A stretch of 64,000 bases of DNA from Nocardia arthritidis (GCF_011801145.1 NZ_CP046172.1:2976001-3040000); one strand, 5' to 3'; positions 35,645 to 45,135 are shown, numbered from the stretch's first letter. Program-made: numbers and translations. Notes: generated by a model from the sequence alone, not told the origin.

Positions 35645-36981
35645 TCCGGCGTTGGCTGGTCGGGCTGATCGGAGTACGCGCGGAGTTGCTGCGCGAAACC
35701 CCGGGCGACACGTTCCGCTACATCGCGATGGCAGGGGTGCTTTTGACCACCGCCGCGATAGCCGCTGTCTCTGCGACTTTCGCTCTGCAAATGGCGGTGC
35801 ACGTGGCGTTGCCATGGGCGATATTGCTTGGAATTGCCTGGGGCATAGTCATTCTCAATCTCGACCGGCTGCTGGTCATCAGCATGACCAGGCACAGCGG
35901 CTGGAAGGCGAATCTGCTGGCCGCGGTGCCGCGGCTGGCGCTGGCCATCCTGCTAGGCGTGGTGATCTCGACGCCGCTGGTGCTGCGGATCTTCGAGCCC
36001 GAGATCAATACCGAGATCCAGGTGCTCAACAGCGCGAAGAAGGCGGACTTCGAGAAGCATCTCGACGGGGTGCAGCGCTACAACGAGATTCCCGGCCTGG
36101 AACAGGAGTTGGCGAAGCAGAACGCCGTCGCGGCAAAGGATCCGAATGCGGTCGAGCAGAACCCGGCGGTCGTCGACCAGCAGAAGCGCGTGGACGCGGC
36201 GCGTGCCGCGCACGATAAGGCGTTTGCCGACGCCTACGGTGAGATAGTCGGCACTTCGGGCACGCACGTGCCCGGTGTCGCCGAGGCGGCGCGCGAGGCG
36301 CAAGCGAAGGAGCAGCACGCCAAAGCGGAATTGGATCAGGCCGAGGCCGATCTCGCGGCGGTCAAGGCCGACGCCAAGAACGCGGCGCAGACGGATTCGG
36401 CGAATGCCAAAGCGGCCGCCGACCGGATCCAGCACGATATCGACCAGCGGAATTCCGAAAAGAACAGGGAGATCCAGGAGTTCTCTGCCTCGGTGAGCAA
36501 CGATGACGGCCTGCTCGCCCGGTTGGAAGCGCTGAACGCGCTCAGCGACCAGCGCCCGGACCTCGGCACCGCACAGATGGCCCTGTTCCTGCTGTTCCTC
36601 TCCATCGAGGTCCTGCCGGTCTTCGTCAAACTGCTGCACCTGTTCGGCCCGCTCACCGAATACGAAAAGCTCAGTGCCAGAACCGAAGCGGCCGCGGAAC
36701 GGGAAGCGGCGAAGTCGATGGCCCGCCGCGAGAACACCAATGATTTCCTGGAGAACCTGCGCATGGATCTCGAACAGGACCAGGCGCAACGGCAATTCGA
36801 CGCGGGCGTGCAGGCGAACAAACTACTGGTCGATGAGCAATTGGCGATCGCTGAGCAGGAGATCCGCCGCTGGAGCGCCCGGGAATCGGAGCGCCGCAAT
36901 TACCGTGCGCCACGGAGTTTCGATCCGCCGCCGGAATCGCCGATACCCGGCCGGGACGGAAGCACCTTCCGTCCCAATTGA
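35641..36981 (+). CDS. DUF4407 membrane protein with central coiled coil
   Basis: 446 residues from ATG 35641. Two N-terminal membrane helices (MAGVLLTTAAIAAVSATFAL, VALPWAILLGIAWGIVIL), the family segment NLDRLLVISM, a third helix (LALAILLGVVISTPLVLRIF), a long Lys/Ala/Glu coiled coil (about 120-285), then a fourth helix (ALFLLFLSIEVLPVFVKLL) and a charged tail. This is the DUF4407 layout, of unknown role. The stop lies 2 bp from the stop of the SEDS gene on the other strand. Confidence 0.85.
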   Translation: MIRRWLVGLIGVRAELLRETPGDTFRYIAMAGVLLTTAAIAAVSATFALQMAVHVALPWAILLGIAWGIVILNLDRLLVISMTRHSGWKANLLAAVPRLALAILLGVVISTPLVLRIFEPEINTEIQVLNSAKKADFEKHLDGVQRYNEIPGLEQELAKQNAVAAKDPNAVEQNPAVVDQQKRVDAARAAHDKAFADAYGEIVGTSGTHVPGVAEAAREAQAKEQHAKAELDQAEADLAAVKADAKNAAQTDSANAKAAADRIQHDIDQRNSEKNREIQEFSASVSNDDGLLARLEALNALSDQRPDLGTAQMALFLLFLSIEVLPVFVKLLHLFGPLTEYEKLSARTEAAAEREAAKSMARRENTNDFLENLRMDLEQDQAQRQFDAGVQANKLLVDEQLAIAEQEIRRWSARESERRNYRAPRSFDPPPESPIPGRDGSTFRPN

Positions 36982-36983
36982 AT

Positions 36984-38399
36984 TCAGCGGCGGATGTGTT
37001 CGGTTTGGGCTTCGGCGATGTTGCCGGGCGGGCGGGGTGGGGGTGTGGTGGCGGAGCGGGCGTCGTGGGAGATGCGGATGAGTAGGGCGACGATGATGTA
37101 GTTGGCGAGTAGGGATGAGCCGCCGTAGGACATGAAGGGGGTGGTGAGGCCGGTGAGCGGGATGAGTTTGGTGACGCCGCCGACCACCACGAACAGCTGC
37201 CAGGCCAGGGTGAAGGCGAGTCCGCCGCCGAGCAGTTTGCCGAAGGCGTCGCGGGTGCTCAGGGCGGCGGTGAAACCGCGGATGGTGAGCACGAGGAAGA
37301 CGGCGATGATCGCGGTGAGCCCGACCAGGCCGAGTTCTTCACCGATGGTGGAGATGATGAAGTCGGTTTTGGCGAATGGGACGATCTGCGGGCGGCCCGC
37401 CCCGATGCCGGTTCCGGGTATGCCGCCGGTGGCGAGGCCGAACAGGGCCTGCGCGATCTGATAGCCGGTGGTGTTGTAGGTGGCGAACGGGTCCTGCCAC
37501 ACCTGGACGCGCACCCGGACGTGCCCATATAGGTTGTAGGCCAGTATCGCGCCGACCGCGAACATGCCGATCCCGATGAACAGCCAGGACACCCGGCCGG
37601 TGCCGATATAGAGCATGGCCAGCACGGTGCCGAAAATCAGCAGCGAGAAACCCAGGTTCTTCTCGTAGACCAGCACGATCACCGCGACGAACGTCACCAG
37701 CAGCAGCGGCCCGAGATCCCGCAGTCGTGGCACGGTCATCCAGAGGAACCGTTTACCCGCGATGGTGAACAGATCCCGGTTCGCGACCAGGAAGGCGGCG
37801 ATGAAGATCAGCAGCAGCACCTTGGCGAATTCGCCGGGCTGAATGGAGAACCCGCTCAGCAGAATCCAGCTTTTACCGCCATTGACCTCGCTGAACCTGC
37901 TCGGCAGCACGGCGGGTATGAGCAGCAGCACCACACCGGCCAACCCGCAGGTGTACCCGTATTTCGCCGGTTGGCCGTGATCCTTCACCACGATCAGCGT
38001 CGCCGCGAACAGGGCGACGCCGATCCCGGTCCAGATGAGCTGACGCATCGCATCGGACGACGAGCCGCCCGCCCCCGTATCGTCCGACAGCGCGGCGGCC
38101 CGGTCCAGCCGCTCGATCAGCACCAGACCGATCCCGTTCAATGCCACGACGCACGGCAGGATCACCGGATCCGCGCGCGGCGCCCAGAACCGCACCGCGA
38201 GGTGCGCGCACAGCGCGATCGCCGCGAATACGCCGAGCGCCGACACCATCGGACCCGCGCCGATGCTGGTGCTCAGCGTGAATCCGGCGAATGCGGTGAG
38301 CGCGACGGCGGCGACGCACAGCAGTAGTTCGGCGCGCCGTGGATGCGCCATTCCGGTCCGTTCCGGGACCCGGTCGCGAAAGATGGTTTCGGGGTGCAT
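36984..38399 (-). CDS. SEDS-family glycosyltransferase/flippase (FtsW/RodA/SpoVE paralog)
   Basis: 471 residues with about ten membrane helices. Conserved SEDS stretches are visible: GGKSWILLSGFSIQPGEFAKV, YEKNLGFSLLIFG, the GIPGTGIGAGRPQIVPFAKTDFI loop, EELGLVG and LTTPFMSYGGSSLL. SEDS proteins polymerise lipid II into peptidoglycan together with a class B PBP. No PBP gene is adjacent, so this is a stand-alone paralog rather than the one of the pknA/pknB cluster. The start could also be the ATG at 38351 (MAHPRRAELL). Confidence 0.88.
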   Translation of the reverse strand: MHPETIFRDRVPERTGMAHPRRAELLLCVAAVALTAFAGFTLSTSIGAGPMVSALGVFAAIALCAHLAVRFWAPRADPVILPCVVALNGIGLVLIERLDRAAALSDDTGAGGSSSDAMRQLIWTGIGVALFAATLIVVKDHGQPAKYGYTCGLAGVVLLLIPAVLPSRFSEVNGGKSWILLSGFSIQPGEFAKVLLLIFIAAFLVANRDLFTIAGKRFLWMTVPRLRDLGPLLLVTFVAVIVLVYEKNLGFSLLIFGTVLAMLYIGTGRVSWLFIGIGMFAVGAILAYNLYGHVRVRVQVWQDPFATYNTTGYQIAQALFGLATGGIPGTGIGAGRPQIVPFAKTDFIISTIGEELGLVGLTAIIAVFLVLTIRGFTAALSTRDAFGKLLGGGLAFTLAWQLFVVVGGVTKLIPLTGLTTPFMSYGGSSLLANYIIVALLIRISHDARSATTPPPRPPGNIAEAQTEHIRR

Positions 38400-38554
38400 C
38401 GTTCACCACCCTGCCGGGTCGAGGTGCGGCCGGGGACACGGCCTTGCGCCGAACATCACCCCTCGACCCTAGCGTGCGCGCGCGGGCGGTGGCGTCCGCC
38501 GGGACACTCGCGCCCGATGGTCGCGCCGCGTGTGGATCGGCGCATACTGCTCGA

Positions 38555-39532
38555 GTGAGCTGGATCGAGACCCCGCTGACCGGCGGCTCCGCATTGACAT
38601 CGTGGCATTGGGACACCTCGGCCGTACTGGTCACCGCGGTACTCGGCGCGGCCTACTGGGCGGCGTGGTCGGTGGCCCGCAGGCGCGGGACCGCGGTGCG
38701 CGGTGGGCGGGCCGCATCCTTCCTCGCGGTGGGGCTCGGCGTCTGGCTGCTCACCGGGATCAGCGTGATCGGCGTCTACTCGGACACGCTGTTCTGGGTG
38801 CGCGCGCTGCAGATGCTGCTACTGCTGTACGTGGTTCCGTTCGGGTTGGCCGCGGGCAAGCCGGTGACGGTGCTGCGTGATGCGCTCGGTCCCGCCGGAC
38901 AGGCCCGCGTCGACCGCGTGCTCGCGAGCGGATTCGCCCGTGCCATCACTTATCCCGCGGTGTCCTCGCTGCTGATCCTGGCGACACCGTGGCTGTTCTA
39001 CCTGTCGCCGTGGTTCGAGGCGGTGCTGCGTAACGGCTGGGCCGATGTGCTCACCAGGCTGCTGGTGGTGGTGATCGGATTCCTCTACTTCTATTCCCGG
39101 TTACAGGCCGATCCGGTGCCGCGCCGCTTCACCCAGTCGATTTCGCTGCTGATCACGGTGTTCGAATCGCTGGCCGACGGCGTGCTCGGCATCGTGCTGT
39201 GGCTGGGTCCGCTGCTGGCCGCCGGCTACTACGCGGAGGTCGGCCGCACCTGGGGGCCGGATGCCCGGATGGATCAGATCATCGGCGCGGGCGTCATCTG
39301 GCTGCTCGGCGATGTGCTCGGCCTACCCTTCCTGCTGGTGCTGATGCGATCGTTCGCGGCCGATGAGCGCCGCAAGGCCGCTCAGGTCGACGCCGAACTG
39401 GATGCGGCGGAAGCGAAGCGGCGGTCGCGGCGCACCGTGCGCGCCGCCGCGCCGGAACCGGAGGACGAGCCGCAGGCGTCCGGGCTCTGGTGGGAAAACG
39501 ATCCGCAACTGCGCGAACGTTTCCGGCGTTGA
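38555..39532 (+). CDS. CtaG-type cytochrome c oxidase assembly protein
   Basis: 325 residues from GTG 38555 (the frame is open further up but Arg-rich and non-coding). About seven membrane helices carry the caa3-type CtaG pattern: WHWDTSAVLVTAVLG at the start, WVRALQMLLLLYVVPFGLAAG, FYLSPWFEAVL, and a final helix before a hydrophilic tail with an Arg-rich stretch. CtaG-like proteins help deliver copper to cytochrome oxidase. The usual HM-rich motif is weak here. Confidence 0.7.
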   Translation: MSWIETPLTGGSALTSWHWDTSAVLVTAVLGAAYWAAWSVARRRGTAVRGGRAASFLAVGLGVWLLTGISVIGVYSDTLFWVRALQMLLLLYVVPFGLAAGKPVTVLRDALGPAGQARVDRVLASGFARAITYPAVSSLLILATPWLFYLSPWFEAVLRNGWADVLTRLLVVVIGFLYFYSRLQADPVPRRFTQSISLLITVFESLADGVLGIVLWLGPLLAAGYYAEVGRTWGPDARMDQIIGAGVIWLLGDVLGLPFLLVLMRSFAADERRKAAQVDAELDAAEAKRRSRRTVRAAAPEPEDEPQASGLWWENDPQLRERFRR

Positions 39533-39557
39533 GGGACCCGAATTCCGTTGCGGCGGT

Positions 39558-40403
39558 TCAGCCGAGGCCGACCAGCTGATAGCTGACCTCGACCAGGCGG
39601 CGGGTCAGCTCGTCGTCGCGTGCGCGGCGGGAGGGCGTTTTCGGTTGCCGCCGTTGGAAATAGCGGCCGGTGACATCGGCGAGGTCGGGGTCGGCGGCCA
39701 ACTGGGTGAGCGCGCGCCCGCCCTCGTCGGCCGAGATCATGAAGATCCGTTCGGCGACGGCCAGGAACGGTTTGGCGAACCAGGGCATGGATTTCCAGAT
39801 GCCGGTGGCGACCGCGCCCGGATGGAAGGCGTTGACCGTCACCCCCGAGCCGGCGAGCCGGTCCGCCAGCGCGCGTGCGTACAGGATGTTCGCCAATTTC
39901 GAACGGCTGTAAGCCTTTTCGCCGGAGTATCCGCGATGCATGCCGAGATCGGCGAAGTCGATGGCCGCGCCGTAGTGCATGACCGAGGAGGTGAACAGGA
40001 TGCGCGCCGGTGCGCTGTCGCGCAACAGATCCACCAGCAGTTCGGTGAGCAGGAAGCCGCCGAGGTGATTGACCGCGAAGGTGGCCTCGATTCCGTCGGC
40101 GGTCTCGGTGCGGCTGCCGAAATAGCCGCCCGCGTTGTTGGCGAGCACATCGAGCCGGTCGTACGTGGCGAGCACCGTCTTCGCGAGCGCGCGCACCTCG
40201 GCCTGTATCGCGAGATCGCAGCCGATGGTGTCCACCGCGCCCGCGCCCGCCGCGCTCACCAGCGCGGCGGCGTCGGCCAGCTTCTCCGGATTGCGCCCCA
40301 CCAGGACCAGTCGGTCGCCGTATGCGGCCAGCTGTCGCGCGGCGGCCAAGCCGATGCCCGAGGTCGCTCCGGTGATGAGGATCGTCCGCACGGGATTCAC
40401 CAT
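39558..40403 (-). CDS. Short-chain dehydrogenase/reductase
   Basis: 281 residues from the ATG at 40403. Rossmann TGATSGIGLAAARQL (TGxxxGIG), the ANNAGGYFG motif (NNAG), catalytic Ser in ILFTSSVMHYG, and YSRSKLANILYA supplying Tyr and Lys. The tail FHPGAVATG is typical of retinol-dehydrogenase-like SDRs. Substrate unknown. Confidence 0.88.
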   Translation of the reverse strand: MVNPVRTILITGATSGIGLAAARQLAAYGDRLVLVGRNPEKLADAAALVSAAGAGAVDTIGCDLAIQAEVRALAKTVLATYDRLDVLANNAGGYFGSRTETADGIEATFAVNHLGGFLLTELLVDLLRDSAPARILFTSSVMHYGAAIDFADLGMHRGYSGEKAYSRSKLANILYARALADRLAGSGVTVNAFHPGAVATGIWKSMPWFAKPFLAVAERIFMISADEGGRALTQLAADPDLADVTGRYFQRRQPKTPSRRARDDELTRRLVEVSYQLVGLG

Positions 40404-40786
40404 GGCACAGGGCGCGGCCGCAGAATGATCACGAATAGCACTGCTGTAGTGGGGATTCGGGGTGAATGCGCTGGTCGGTTCCACCTGCCCGGTGTGGCAG
40501 GCGGACCGGGACTCCGGCGGTAGGGGTGTGTTCAGGGGCCGCGACGGCTGTGTCGGATCACAGTCCAAATCACGAAAGTTGTTGCGGCGGATCGTATGCG
40601 GGACATACCCGGGTCCGGGTAGGGTGGTTGCACCCGGCAGCCGTGCCGAACCTGTTGCGTACCGGCTGGATTCAACGGGCTCAGATGCCCGCGCTGCGAC
40701 GATGCTGCTCTTGCGCGCACCCCAGCTCCACCTTCCGGGGTGCCGTATACACCCAGTCGGCGCACCCGATCCACGAAGGACCGAGT
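40404..40786. promoter_or_regulatory. Intergenic region between SDR and LuxR genes
   Basis: 383 bp between divergent genes with no supported coding sequence. An open frame from 40466 runs into the LuxR gene but has no coding character before 40787. The region holds a GC palindromic stretch (CCCGGGTCCGGG) about 40610 and AAGGA before ATG 40787. Confidence 0.35.
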
Positions 40787-42481
40787 ATGTTGCAGCACAA
40801 CGGTTTTACCGCCGAACTCCTGGTCGACGCCGACCGGCCCGAACCGGTCGGCGCACTGCTCAGCGACGCCGAGACGGCGGCGGCGCACGACGAGATCGAC
40901 CGCGCCGTCGAATTGTTCGAACGGGCGTTCCGCGCGAGCGGACGCGAAGGTGGCCGCGCGGCGATCTGCACCCGGCTGGTCGCGCTCGAATGGCGGACGA
41001 ATCCATCGACCCGCACCCGGAATTTCACCCGGCTCGCCGCCGCGCTGTCCGCCGGTGAGGTGCCGGACGCCGAACTGCCCCAGGTGCTTCCGCATCTGCT
41101 CTGGCACGGCTGCGGCGCCGAGGCCGACCGCGTCCTGCTGCGGTTGACGCGGCCGTCGGCCGCAATGCCCGCGCCGGAGCAACTCGAATTCCTGGGCCAC
41201 TGGCTGCGTTACACCTATCCGGTGCATGCCGAACGACATCCGGCCCTGGTGAACCGCACCGCCAGATCGGTGGATATCGGCGCCGGCGACGATTCGCCGC
41301 ACCGGCAGGCGGCGGCCATGCTCGGGGCGATGTTCACCGGTTCGGTGGAGCGGTCGGTCGCGCTCGCACAGCGGGTGCTCGCCGGGCACCGGCTCACCGA
41401 GCCCACCGTGGAACCCCTTGCCGCGGCGGTGTATTGCCTCATCTACGGCGGCAGGCTGGACCGCGCCGAGGCGTGGTGTGAGGCGCTCGCGGCGCAGGCG
41501 CAGGCCAGGCACGCGCCGACCTGGCGGGCCATCTTCACCGGGCTGCGTGCGGAAACCCTGGTGTGCAAGGGCAATCCGGGCGCGGCGGTGCGCTATGCGG
41601 CGCTGGCGCTGAATCAGGTGCCCGCCGAACATCTCGGCGTCTGGATCGGGACGCCGGTCGCCGCGCTGGTGCGGGCGCTCACCATGCTCGGCAGGTACGG
41701 CGAGGCCGATGCGCAACTGCGTAGGCCGGTGCCGCGGGCGATGTTCGAATCCCGTTTCGCCCTGCCGTATCTGCGGGCACGCGGACGGCACAGTTTGGCG
41801 ACGGGGCGGATCGGGGAGTCGCTGCGCGCATTCCGGCGCTGCGGGCAGCTGATGCGGCGTTGGCGGATGGATTATCCGTGGCTGGTGCCGTGGCGCAACG
41901 AGATCGCGGCCGCCTACCTGAGCGCCGGAAATCACGACCAGGTACGGCGATTCGCGACCCTGCACCTGGATCTGCTCGGCGGTCCCGACGGGCATCCGAC
42001 CGGCGGCACCTCGCTGCGGCTGCTGGCCGCGACCGCGGACCGGTGCAGGCGCATCGGCATGCTGCGGCGTTCGGTGGCGATCGCCCGCACCGGCGGCTGC
42101 GACCTCGAATTGGCAACGGCGCTCGGCGAACTCGGACGCGCCCACCGCGCTGTCGGCGACAACGAGAAGGCGTGGGCGTTGCTGCGCGAGGCCACCGGCC
42201 TTGCCGAATCTTGCGGCGCGGCAATGCTGTCGCGCGAGTTGACCGGTGAGCCGCAGCGGCCGACGCCGCCCGCCGAACCGCAGGCGCCCGCGAATCTGCT
42301 GACACCCGCCGAGCGTCGCGTCGCCGAACTCGCCGCCGTCGGCAGGCGCAACCGGGAAATAGCCGCCGCGCTCTCCATCACCACCAGTACCGTCGAACAA
42401 CACCTCACCCGCGTGTACCGCAAACTGGCCGTCTCGCGCCGGGGCGAACTCCGCTTCGCGCTGCCCGCACAGCCGTATTGA
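40787..42481 (+). CDS. LuxR-family transcriptional regulator with helical repeat sensor
   Basis: 564 residues from ATG 40787 (GAAGGA 7 nt before it). Residues 1-480 form TPR-like helical repeats (GRLDRAEAWCEALAAQAQ, MLGRYGEADAQLRRP, IGESLRAFRRCGQLMRR) with no P-loop, unlike LAL/MalT proteins. The C-terminal 65 residues are a LuxR helix-turn-helix: LLTPAERRVAELAAVGRRNR, EIAAALSITTSTVEQHLTRV, YRKLAVSRRGEL. It lies just before the peptide-binding lipoprotein gene. Target genes unknown. Confidence 0.85.
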   Translation: MLQHNGFTAELLVDADRPEPVGALLSDAETAAAHDEIDRAVELFERAFRASGREGGRAAICTRLVALEWRTNPSTRTRNFTRLAAALSAGEVPDAELPQVLPHLLWHGCGAEADRVLLRLTRPSAAMPAPEQLEFLGHWLRYTYPVHAERHPALVNRTARSVDIGAGDDSPHRQAAAMLGAMFTGSVERSVALAQRVLAGHRLTEPTVEPLAAAVYCLIYGGRLDRAEAWCEALAAQAQARHAPTWRAIFTGLRAETLVCKGNPGAAVRYAALALNQVPAEHLGVWIGTPVAALVRALTMLGRYGEADAQLRRPVPRAMFESRFALPYLRARGRHSLATGRIGESLRAFRRCGQLMRRWRMDYPWLVPWRNEIAAAYLSAGNHDQVRRFATLHLDLLGGPDGHPTGGTSLRLLAATADRCRRIGMLRRSVAIARTGGCDLELATALGELGRAHRAVGDNEKAWALLREATGLAESCGAAMLSRELTGEPQRPTPPAEPQAPANLLTPAERRVAELAAVGRRNREIAAALSITTSTVEQHLTRVYRKLAVSRRGELRFALPAQPY

Positions 42482-42658
42482 TCGAGCTCTGTACCAGCGG
42501 CGGGAGTTTTGTCCGTTAAGTCCTTGCCGGTTATGGGGACAAGACCGCGCGCAATGGATACTGTCCGAGGTCATTACGAGGCGACTCGCCGACACCCGAT
42601 GGTTCCGCCATCGGCGTGCCGCACGGGTCTCCTCGCCATGCAGTATCGGGAGAGCATT

Positions 42659-44257
42659 TTGAGATTCACCAGAGTAAGTACCCTGGCCGCCATCACGGTG
42701 ATGGTGGCGAGCTTCGGGTTGGCGGCCTGCTCGTCGAGCGACAGTGCCGAATCGGGCGTCGTCACCGTGAACGCGGGCGAACCGCAGAACCCGTTGGTGC
42801 CCACCAACACCAACGAGAATATGGGCGGCCGCGTCGTCGACCGGTTGTTCGCGGGCCTGAAGTACTACGACGCCGACGGCACGGCGCACGACGAGATGGC
42901 GCAGTCGATCGAGACCAGCGACCGGCAGCACTACAAGATCACCATCAAGCCGGACTGGAAGTTCTCCGACGGCACCCCGGTGACCGCCAAGTCCTTCGTC
43001 GACGCCTGGAACTACGGCGCACTCGGCACCAACGCCCAGCTGCAGAACTGGATATTCGCGCCGATCGTCGGCTTCGACGACGTGCAGGCGAATCCGCCCA
43101 AGGCGCAGACCATGTCGGGTCTGAAGGTGGTGGACGACAAGACCTTCACCGTCGATCTGACCCACCCGTCGATCGATTTCGTGCTCTCGCTCGGCTTCGC
43201 GCCGTTCTATCCGCTGCCCGATGTGGCGTTCAAGGATATGAAGGCATTCGGCGAGAACCCGGTCGGCAACGGCCCGTACAAGTTCCAGAAGTGGGACCAC
43301 AACGTCAGGATCGAGTTGCGGCCCAATCCGAACTATCACGGCGGCCGCCCGCCGAAGAACAAGGGCCTGGACTTCGTGATGTACCAGACCTACGAGACCG
43401 CGTACGCGGATCTGCAGGCCGGTAACCTCGACGCGCTCGACACGATTCCGGACAACGCGCTGACCACCTTCAAGAAGGATCTCGGCGACCGCGCGATCAG
43501 CAAGCCGACCGCGCAGAACCAGCACATCGGCATCCAGTCCAACGTGCCGCACTTCGCGGGCGAGGAGGGTGCGCTGCGGCGCAAGGCGATCTCGATGGCG
43601 ATCGATCGGGCGACCATCTGCGACAAGATCTGGAAGGGCACCAAGATCCCGGCCCGCGACTTCACCGCGAGCACGCTGCCCGGCTTCCAGGCCGATCTGC
43701 CCGGCTCGGAGGCGCTGAAGTTCGATCCGGAAGGGGCCAAGAAGCTGTGGGCCCAGGCCGATGCCATCTCGCCGTGGTCGGGCAAATTCGAGATCGCCTA
43801 CAACTCCGACGGCGGCCACCAGGCCTGGATCGAAGCGGTGGCCAACAGCGTCAAGAACACCCTCGGCATCGACGCGGTCGCCACGCCGTACCCGACGTTC
43901 AAGACCATTCGTGATCTGATCAACAAGAAGTCGATCGGCAAGGCCTTCCGGTACGGCTGGCAGGGTGACTACCCGGCGATGATGGAATTCCTCACCGCCT
44001 TCTACCTCAGCAGCTCCGGCACCAACAACTCCGACTACAAGAACCCGCAGTTCGACCAGCTGCTGGCACAGGCGCAGGCCGCGCCCACCGAGGCGGAGTC
44101 GTACAAGGTGATCGGGCAGGCACAGACGCTGCTGTTCAAGGAGATGGCCGACATCCCGGTGCTCGACTACGTCGCGAACGCGGGCCGTTCCGACAAGGTG
44201 AAGAAGGCGCCGCTGGCCTGGTCCGGGCTGTTCGATTTCGAAAATATCGAGAAGTAA
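42659..44257 (+). CDS. Peptide ABC transporter substrate-binding lipoprotein (SBP_bac_5), orphan
   Basis: 532 residues from TTG 42659, chosen because GGGAGAG lies just before it and it opens a compact lipoprotein signal (LRFTRVSTLAAITVMVASFGLAACSS; lipobox LAAC). Family 5 binding motifs follow: PDWKFSDGTPVTAKSFVDAW, GNGPYKFQKW, AISMAIDRATIC and QGDYPAMMEFLTAF. Such lipoproteins bind oligopeptides or similar ligands for an ABC importer. No permease or ATPase gene follows, so partners must be elsewhere. ATG 42638 is a possible earlier start. Confidence 0.85.
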   Translation: MRFTRVSTLAAITVMVASFGLAACSSSDSAESGVVTVNAGEPQNPLVPTNTNENMGGRVVDRLFAGLKYYDADGTAHDEMAQSIETSDRQHYKITIKPDWKFSDGTPVTAKSFVDAWNYGALGTNAQLQNWIFAPIVGFDDVQANPPKAQTMSGLKVVDDKTFTVDLTHPSIDFVLSLGFAPFYPLPDVAFKDMKAFGENPVGNGPYKFQKWDHNVRIELRPNPNYHGGRPPKNKGLDFVMYQTYETAYADLQAGNLDALDTIPDNALTTFKKDLGDRAISKPTAQNQHIGIQSNVPHFAGEEGALRRKAISMAIDRATICDKIWKGTKIPARDFTASTLPGFQADLPGSEALKFDPEGAKKLWAQADAISPWSGKFEIAYNSDGGHQAWIEAVANSVKNTLGIDAVATPYPTFKTIRDLINKKSIGKAFRYGWQGDYPAMMEFLTAFYLSSSGTNNSDYKNPQFDQLLAQAQAAPTEAESYKVIGQAQTLLFKEMADIPVLDYVANAGRSDKVKKAPLAWSGLFDFENIEK

Positions 44258-44269
44258 CCGGTTCTCGGT

Positions 44270-44301
44270 GTGTCCGGCTCACCGAGCGGTGAGCCGGACA
44301 C
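44270..44301. terminator. Bidirectional terminator between SBP and GH114 genes
   Basis: A perfect 14-bp inverted repeat with a 4-nt GAGC loop (arm GTGTCCGGCTCACC). It lies between two convergent stop codons, 12 bp after the first. No T-run follows, as usual in high-GC terminators. Confidence 0.7.
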
Positions 44302-44313
44302 GGAATCGGTTGT

Positions 44314-45135
44314 CTACGGACAGGTTTCGCGCCAGGCGTCGAGTCCCCGATGTTTGTGTATCGAGGACAGACCCAGGCTCTTCGAGATCGGGCAGAACTC
44401 GTCGAGGCCCAGCTTGTACTCGGCGTGGAACACCGGTTTGTTCTGTGCGATAAAGGGTTTCAGCGCATCGCATTCGCCCTGCTCGGCGCATTCCTCGTTG
44501 ACCTCGAAGTCGTAGCTGTCGACGAGATCGGTGATCTGTTCGAGGTCGTTCTTGAGGCCGATGGCCAGCCCGCGCTCATGAGCCAGGCCGACCAGCATCT
44601 TGTTGTAGGCCAGCTGGTCGTCGGAACTCAGCTGTTTGCCGCCGAACAGCGCGTCGGGTTGCGCGAAGACGTCCTGCAAATCGGGTTCGACACCGTCGAA
44701 ACCCTTTGCCTTGCACTGATCCATGCGGGCCGCCATGATCGGCTGCAGCACGCTGATCTGGCGGATGTCCAGCCACTTCTCATCCGGCCAGTCCTTCAGG
44801 TTCGGGCCCTTCACCGAATCCGGGAACTTGTCGCTGTCCGGCCTTTTCGGCTCCCAGGAGCCCGCCGACATGTAGCAGATCGCTTTGCGTCCCCGCTGGT
44901 GCAGGGTCTGCACGGTATCGGCGGGGTTCTCGAACAGGTCGATGTCGTATACCTGTGCGTCGATGGACAGGTCGGTGACCTTGTCGTGCAGGTTCCACTG
45001 CCAGGTCAAACCCTTTGCCGGATGCCACCATCCGCCGGGGTCGGCGTTTGCCGCCGAAGCGCCACAGGTCGTGGCCACCGCCGCGACGGCGACGGCCGCG
45101 AACCGCAACCATTTTGTAGATCGAGTGAAAAGCAT
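44314..45135 (-). CDS. Secreted GH114-type (endo-alpha-1,4-polygalactosaminidase-like) protein
   Basis: 273 residues; ATG 45135 starts a Sec signal (MLFTRSTKWLRF, hydrophobic core, ASAANADP). The mature protein has the TIM-barrel motifs of the TM1410/GH114 family: YDIDLFENPADTV, ICYMSAGSWE, FDGVEPDLQDVF and IGLKNDLEQITDLV. Such enzymes cleave galactosaminogalactan-type polymers or are glycan-binding relatives. It is probably extracellular; substrate not proven. Confidence 0.83.
   Translation of the reverse strand: MLFTRSTKWLRFAAVAVAAVATTCGASAANADPGGWWHPAKGLTWQWNLHDKVTDLSIDAQVYDIDLFENPADTVQTLHQRGRKAICYMSAGSWEPKRPDSDKFPDSVKGPNLKDWPDEKWLDIRQISVLQPIMAARMDQCKAKGFDGVEPDLQDVFAQPDALFGGKQLSSDDQLAYNKMLVGLAHERGLAIGLKNDLEQITDLVDSYDFEVNEECAEQGECDALKPFIAQNKPVFHAEYKLGLDEFCPISKSLGLSSIHKHRGLDAWRETCP

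Noticed and set aside
40532..43819. Minus-strand open frame of 1095 codons
   Set aside because: Antisense to the LuxR and peptide-binding genes, both with clear domains; Arg/Gly/His-rich composition without a recognisable motif.
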